28,224 bases of DNA from Firmicutes bacterium CAG:95 (GTDB lineage: Bacteria > Bacillota > Clostridia > Lachnospirales > Lachnospiraceae): contig FR902938.1 in NCBI GenBank assembly GCA_000438155.1, positions 1-28,224 of the forward strand. The letters run 5' to 3'. The notes beneath the pieces are model-generated. The model did no database searches and had not been told where the DNA came from. It was given only the letters and a program-made list of their open reading frames with translations. Numbering within the stretch: position 1 is the stretch's first letter; every line of letters starts with the position of its first letter. A program made the translations under genes and the position numbers. Of this stretch, positions 24,152 through 28,224 are shown one piece after another.

Positions 24152-24162
24152 GGATATATAAT
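24134..24162 (+). promoter_or_regulatory. Promoter of the HtrA-like gene
   Basis: TCGGCA (24134-24139), 17-base spacer, TATAAT (24157-24162). The perfect -10 box overlaps the -10 box of the opposite antisense promoter (24158-24163), so the two should compete for polymerase. Confidence 0.55.
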
Positions 24163-24186
24163 AGCATAGAATATTTATGAAGTCAA
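24158..24186 (-). promoter_or_regulatory. Extended -10 promoter of the antisense RNA
   Basis: On the minus strand: TTGACT (24186-24181), a 17-base spacer ending in TGC, then TATTAT (24163-24158). Five of six matches in each box plus the extended -10 TG; one of the best promoters in the window. Confidence 0.75.
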
Positions 24187-24201
24187 ATATAGGTGATTGG
24201 C

Positions 24202-25569
24202 ATGGATGATCAGAAGGATAAGAAGCAGAATCAGGAAAATATAAATTCCGAGGCGAAACCGGAAACTACAGATTTTATGAAAGAGACAATCAAGCAGCGG
24301 CCTCTGAACCGGAAGAAGCTTCTGCGGAGAACGATAATTACGGCTTCCATGGCGGTGATTTTCGGTTTGATTGCGTGTGTGACCTTTTTGCTGTTGGAAC
24401 CGGTAATCAGTAACCGGTTGTATCCGGAAGAGGAGCCGCAGACGGTTGTTTTTGTTGAGGAAACCAGGGAAGATGAAATTTTGCCGGAGGATATGCTCAC
24501 GGAAGACCGGCTGGCAGATGAGGCTGAGAGCTCACCGGAGCCGACAGCACCGGCTGCTTTGGAGGATTCCCAGATTGAACAGGTTTTGTCAGAGATGGAG
24601 CTTGGAGTAGAGGATTACCTGTCGTTATCCGGAGCAGTGCGTGATGTTGCGAAAACCGCAGAGAATTCGATGGTGAAGGTTGTAGGAATCACCTCGGACA
24701 GAGACTGGTTTAATAATGAATATCAGAATGAAGATATTGTGTCCGGAGTGGTTGTGGCAGATAATGGCAGGGAAATTCTGATCCTTGCGAATTTAAAGAA
24801 TATCAAGGGCGCGGAATTACTGGAAATTGTATTCATAAACGGAGATACTTATGTTGCGGAGATCAAGCAGGAGGATCGTAACACGGGACTGGGAATTCTG
24901 TCCATTGTCAAGGCAAAGATGGCGCCTGCTACCATAGATGTTGCAAAGCCGGTCAGCATGGGAACCTCATCTAATGTGAATCTTCCGGGTAATCCGGTGA
25001 TTGCCATAGGAAGTCCGATGGGGGTTGAGAATTCGATCAGCATTGGCGTTGTCACTTCATCCGGAAATGCGGTGCATCTTCCGGATGCCACCTATAAGTG
25101 GATTGGAACCGATATCTACGGAAGTACCTCAGCGAGCGGTATTCTTATTAATCTGCGGGGGCAGTTAATCGGAATTATTGATATGACCTATAATGACGGT
25201 GATATGAAGAATCTCATCAGCGGAATCGGAATTTCCGAGCTTAAGAAGCTGGTGGAGTGCCTTTCCAATGATAAAGCAATTGCTTATCTGGGAGTTTATG
25301 GCATGGATGTACCGGTGGATGCCCATGAGCAGATGCAGGTTCCGTTAGGGGCATATATTTATGAAACCGTTGTGGATTCTCCGGCTATGGAGTCAGGAGT
25401 TCAGAGTGGTGATGTCATTACGAAGATAGGACAGACAGAAATTACCTCCTATCAGGAACTGGTGAATGCACTATACCAGTTACGGCCGGATGCACAGGTA
25501 ACCGTGACCTTGATGCGGCAGGGACCGGATGGCTATACAGAAATGGAAGTTAATGTGACATTAAAATAA
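24202..25569 (+). CDS. HtrA/DegP-like PDZ protein with degenerate protease triad
   Basis: 455 residues. A basic cytoplasmic N-terminus, one membrane anchor (about 44-65), a Glu/Pro-rich linker, a trypsin-like S1C domain (about 145-340) and a C-terminal PDZ domain (about 360-455, with VDSPAMESGVQSGDVITKIG), facing the outside. The catalytic triad is mostly gone. The segment equal to TNNHV reads LANLK (Leu198 for His), TDLAV reads TGLGI (Gly229 for Asp), and only Ser312 in SASG remains. It is thus probably a non-proteolytic chaperone, sensor or adaptor. ATG 24202 is preferred over GTG 24193 because AGGTGAT (24191-24197) fits it. YhaM follows 22 bases later. A serine protease with a shifted triad is the alternative. 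Confidence 0.85.
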   Translation: MDDQKDKKQNQENINSEAKPETTDFMKETIKQRPLNRKKLLRRTIITASMAVIFGLIACVTFLLLEPVISNRLYPEEEPQTVVFVEETREDEILPEDMLTEDRLADEAESSPEPTAPAALEDSQIEQVLSEMELGVEDYLSLSGAVRDVAKTAENSMVKVVGITSDRDWFNNEYQNEDIVSGVVVADNGREILILANLKNIKGAELLEIVFINGDTYVAEIKQEDRNTGLGILSIVKAKMAPATIDVAKPVSMGTSSNVNLPGNPVIAIGSPMGVENSISIGVVTSSGNAVHLPDATYKWIGTDIYGSTSASGILINLRGQLIGIIDMTYNDGDMKNLISGIGISELKKLVECLSNDKAIAYLGVYGMDVPVDAHEQMQVPLGAYIYETVVDSPAMESGVQSGDVITKIGQTEITSYQELVNALYQLRPDAQVTVTLMRQGPDGYTEMEVNVTLK

Positions 25570-25591
25570 AGCAACAGAAAGAGGTAGCATG

Positions 25592-26536
25592 ATGAAATAT
25601 TTAAAGGATTATAAGGATGGAGACCGTTTCTTTGACATTTATCTGTGTAAGCATAAGGTTTCTGCAGTAACCAAGAATGGCAAGCCATATGAAAGCGTGA
25701 TCCTGCAGGATAAAACGGGAACGATTGACGGTAAGATCTGGGATCCGAACAGTGCAGGAATTGCAGATTTTGATGCACTGGATTACATAGAGGTCTATGG
25801 TGACGTAACGAGCTTTCAGGGCGCTTTACAGGTAAATGTAAAACGGATCCGTAAATGCCAGGAGGAAGAGGTGAATCCCAGTGATTATCTTCCGGTAAGT
25901 AAATATGATATTGAGGAAATGTATATGGAACTGCTGAAGTACATTCACAGCATTCAGAATCCATATCTGAAGCAGCTTCTTTCCGGGTTTTTTATTGAGG
26001 ATGAAGGCTTTATTGCCGCCTTTAAGAAATCCTCCGCAGCTAAAACCGTACATCATGGCTTCGTAGGAGGTTTATTACAGCATACCTTAAGCGTAACCAG
26101 AATGTGTGACTATTACTGTAAGAATTATGAGAGACTGAACCGGGATCTGCTTTTAACTGCTGCAATCTGTCATGATATGGGTAAAATCAAAGAGCTTTCT
26201 GCTTTTCCGCAGAATGATTATACCGATGAGGGGCAGTTCCTTGGACATATCGTGATCGGTACGGAAATGGTTGGAGAGAAGATTCGTGAGATTCCGGGAT
26301 TTCCTGTTGTTCTGGCAAGTGAGTTAAAGCATTGTATTCTGGCGCATCACGGAGAATATGAGTTTGGTTCTCCGAAGAAGCCGGCAATCATGGAGGCAGT
26401 AGCTCTTAACTTTGCGGATAATACGGATGCAAAGCTGCAGACCTTTACTGAATTAATGGACAATACTACAGAAACCGGCTGGCTTGGCTTCAACCGGCTG
26501 TTTGATTCCAATGTTATTGGAACCAGGGTGGAGTAA
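25592..26536 (+). CDS. yhaM: 3'-5' exoribonuclease of the YhaM type
   Basis: 314 residues. An N-terminal OB-fold (about 10-90, ILQDKTGTIDGKIWD) that binds nucleic acid is followed by an HD metal-dependent hydrolase domain. The metal ligands are visible in KTVHHGFVGGLLQHTL, ICHDMGKIKEL (the HD pair), HIVIG, ILAHHGEYEFG and NFADNTDAK. YhaM enzymes trim RNA and single-stranded DNA from the 3' end. Two adjacent ATGs occur (25589, 25592); GAGG at 25581-25584 favours the second. It follows the HtrA-like gene by 22 bases and is likely in the same transcript. Confidence 0.93.
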   Translation: MKYLKDYKDGDRFFDIYLCKHKVSAVTKNGKPYESVILQDKTGTIDGKIWDPNSAGIADFDALDYIEVYGDVTSFQGALQVNVKRIRKCQEEEVNPSDYLPVSKYDIEEMYMELLKYIHSIQNPYLKQLLSGFFIEDEGFIAAFKKSSAAKTVHHGFVGGLLQHTLSVTRMCDYYCKNYERLNRDLLLTAAICHDMGKIKELSAFPQNDYTDEGQFLGHIVIGTEMVGEKIREIPGFPVVLASELKHCILAHHGEYEFGSPKKPAIMEAVALNFADNTDAKLQTFTELMDNTTETGWLGFNRLFDSNVIGTRVE

Positions 26537-26544
26537 CCTGTACC

Positions 26545-26597
26545 ATCCGGCAGCCTATGAGTGAAATAACCGGTTATTGTTCCCATAGCAGCCGGAT
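26545..26597. repeat. 53-bp imperfect palindrome
   Basis: ATCCGGC (26545-26551) with GCCGGAT (26591-26597), CTATG (26555-26559) with CATAG (26584-26588), and a central 14-bp perfect palindrome AATAACCGGTTATT (26565-26578). A separate GATTCA-gcag-TGAATC hairpin lies at 26625-26640. There is no T-tract, so a terminator role is doubtful. Confidence 0.6.
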
Positions 26598-26708
26598 ACT
26601 TATTGTCAGGCTGCGTAAGAACATGATTCAGCAGTGAATCGTAACAATCGCGGAGCTGCTGCGTAAAATATGGGACAGGATCGAATCAACAGGGAAGAAC
26701 GAAGAGAT

Positions 26709-28224
26709 ATGGATTTTCAGAAAAATCAACTGCTTACAACTGAGATTATCGATATAAGCACGGAGGGAGAAGGGATTGGCAAGGTAAACGGTTATCCCTT
26801 TTTCATTAAAGATACGATCATTGGCGATCAGGTAGAGATCCGTGCAATTAAATTAAAGAAGAATTACGGTTACGGAAGATTAGAGAAGGTGATTACACCT
26901 TCTCCTTTTCGTGTAACACCGTCCTGCTGTTTTCACAGGCAATGCGGAGGATGCCAGATCCAGGCAATGAGCTATGAGCAGCAGCTTGCATTTAAACACA
27001 ATAAGGTGCGGAATAATCTGCTTCGTATCGGTGGATTCGGGCCGGAGGAGCTTGACCGGATTATGGAGCCGGTTGTGGGAATGGAGGAGCCGTTTCGATA
27101 TCGAAACAAGGCGCAGTACCCGATTGGCATGGATAAAGAGGGAAATCCGGTTGCCGGCTTCTATGCAGGGCGCACGCACAGTATTATTGCCAATACGGAA
27201 TGCCTGCTTGGAGTAGATGAGAACAGGACGATTCTGGAAGCAATTTTGCAGTATATGAAGGAATATGGCATAAGCGCATATGAGGAGGCTTCCGGAAAAG
27301 GGCTGGTTCGCCATGTGTTAATCCGTAAGGGCTTTACCAGTGGAGAAATTATGGTGTGTCTGGTAATTAATCCGGAACACATGAAAGGCCGTACCGGGAT
27401 AAGAGAGAAGAACAGCAAAAGGGAATGGCTGCCTCATCAGAAGGAGCTGATTGAACGGCTTGTGGCAATCCGGGGTATGACCAGTATTTCTGTAAGTATT
27501 AATTGCGAGAAAACCAATGTCATTATGGGGACAGAAATTTATACACTTTGGGGAAAAGAGAGGATAACAGATACGATTTTCGTCCGTGATGTGGATAACT
27601 GCTTCGCACGTACCGGAGATGGCATTGCCTTTTCTATTTCACCTCTTTCCTTCTATCAGGTAAATCCGGTGCAGACAGAAAAGCTATACAGTCTGGCACT
27701 TTCCTATGCAGGACTTAGCGGTAAGGAATCCGTGTGGGATTTGTATTGTGGAATCGGAACGATTTCCCTGTTCTTAAGCGGAAGAGCATCAAAGGTCTAT
27801 GGAGTGGAAGTCGTGCCACAGGCGATTGAGGATGCAAAGCAGAATGCAGCAAATAATGGAATCACTAATGCAGAGTTCTTTGCTGGAAAGGCAGAAGAGG
27901 TACTGCCGGAATTCTATGGAAGAAAAGATGTGGTATCCCATTCTGCAGGCAGCGCGGAGCAGGGCAGGGAAGGCATGCTTCATCCGGATGTGATTGTCGT
28001 GGATCCTCCACGGAAGGGCTGCGATGAGATGTGTCTTGATACCATGCTTAAGATGGCCCCGGACCGGATCGTTTATGTGAGCTGCGACAGCGCAACGCTT
28101 GCCCGTGATCTCCGGATTCTGTGTGACGGCGGCTATGAATTGAAACGCGTCCGCCCGGTCGATATGTTTCCACAGACTGTGCATGTGGAGACGGTTGTAC
28201 TGCTTTCCCACAAAAAGCCAGACG
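26709..28224 (+). CDS. rlmD: 23S rRNA (uracil-5-)-methyltransferase RlmD/RlmCD type (3' end outside window)
   Basis: 505 codons are visible and the frame stays open to the window edge, so only the last part of the protein is missing. An N-terminal TRAM domain (EIIDISTEGEGIGKVNGYPF, residues 12-31) is followed by iron-sulfur ligands in CCFHRQCGGC (C-x5-C-x2-C) with the fourth Cys in NTECLLG. Then come the SAM site VWDLYCGIGTISLFL, VVDPPRKGC and the nucleophile Cys in YVSCDSATLARDL. The enzyme forms m5U in 23S rRNA. An in-frame ATG at 26670 would add 13 residues; 26709 is chosen because homologues begin close to the TRAM domain. The 172-bp gap before it holds the palindromes described separately. 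Confidence 0.9.
   Translation, partial: MDFQKNQLLTTEIIDISTEGEGIGKVNGYPFFIKDTIIGDQVEIRAIKLKKNYGYGRLEKVITPSPFRVTPSCCFHRQCGGCQIQAMSYEQQLAFKHNKVRNNLLRIGGFGPEELDRIMEPVVGMEEPFRYRNKAQYPIGMDKEGNPVAGFYAGRTHSIIANTECLLGVDENRTILEAILQYMKEYGISAYEEASGKGLVRHVLIRKGFTSGEIMVCLVINPEHMKGRTGIREKNSKREWLPHQKELIERLVAIRGMTSISVSINCEKTNVIMGTEIYTLWGKERITDTIFVRDVDNCFARTGDGIAFSISPLSFYQVNPVQTEKLYSLALSYAGLSGKESVWDLYCGIGTISLFLSGRASKVYGVEVVPQAIEDAKQNAANNGITNAEFFAGKAEEVLPEFYGRKDVVSHSAGSAEQGREGMLHPDVIVVDPPRKGCDEMCLDTMLKMAPDRIVYVSCDSATLARDLRILCDGGYELKRVRPVDMFPQTVHVETVVLLSHKKPD

Overview
The window looks like a stretch of core chromosome from a Firmicute of the Lachnospiraceae type (Roseburia/Eubacterium/Butyrivibrio-like). The evidence is moderate-to-low GC, strong GGAGG ribosome sites, a tryptophan T-box in front of a trpXYZ-type ABC transporter, and plant-glycan hydrolases beside an inactive-looking HtrA protein and a YhaM-type exonuclease. 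No insertion sequence, phage or CRISPR array is visible. The genus assignment is inference only.

Layout. 1-4572: nested inverted repeats, a DUF1003 membrane protein on the minus strand, then a translationally overlapping GH43 + GH127 pair for arabinose-containing plant polymers. 4573-9807: a methyl-accepting chemotaxis protein behind a palindrome-bearing promoter region, an acidic lipoprotein, Maf and a GNAT acetyltransferase. 9808-13103: a GH36 alpha-galactosidase and a secreted/membrane Tim44-like zinc-ribbon protein. 13104-16515: a Trp-specific T-box controlling trpX-trpY-trpZ. 16552-20852: an ABC exporter (minus strand, possibly leaderless mRNA), a DEDDh exonuclease with a zinc-finger-like tail, and a D-Ala-D-Ala carboxypeptidase (minus strand) whose terminator is built into its last codons. 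20853-23771: an ArsB/NhaD-type ion transporter behind a structured leader, a cytidylate-kinase-like protein and TrmB. 23772-24201: tRNA-Pro(CGG), then a compact convergent-promoter locus that looks like a decayed type I toxin-antitoxin module. 24202-28224: an HtrA-like pseudoprotease with a PDZ domain, YhaM, and the 5' part of an RlmD-type rRNA methyltransferase that runs off the end.

The gene neighbourhood combines plant-fibre use (GH43, GH127, GH36), sensing, tryptophan uptake and RNA modification or decay (TrmB, YhaM, RlmD, DEDDh exonuclease). The most unusual material is non-coding. The main item is the convergent promoter/shared-terminator locus at 23969-24186. Others are the hairpin leader at 21075-21123 with an embedded 14-codon ORF, a promoter at 18338-18366 that would start transcription at the ATG, and several long palindromes (4783-4798, 9848-9877, 23783-23823, 26545-26597).
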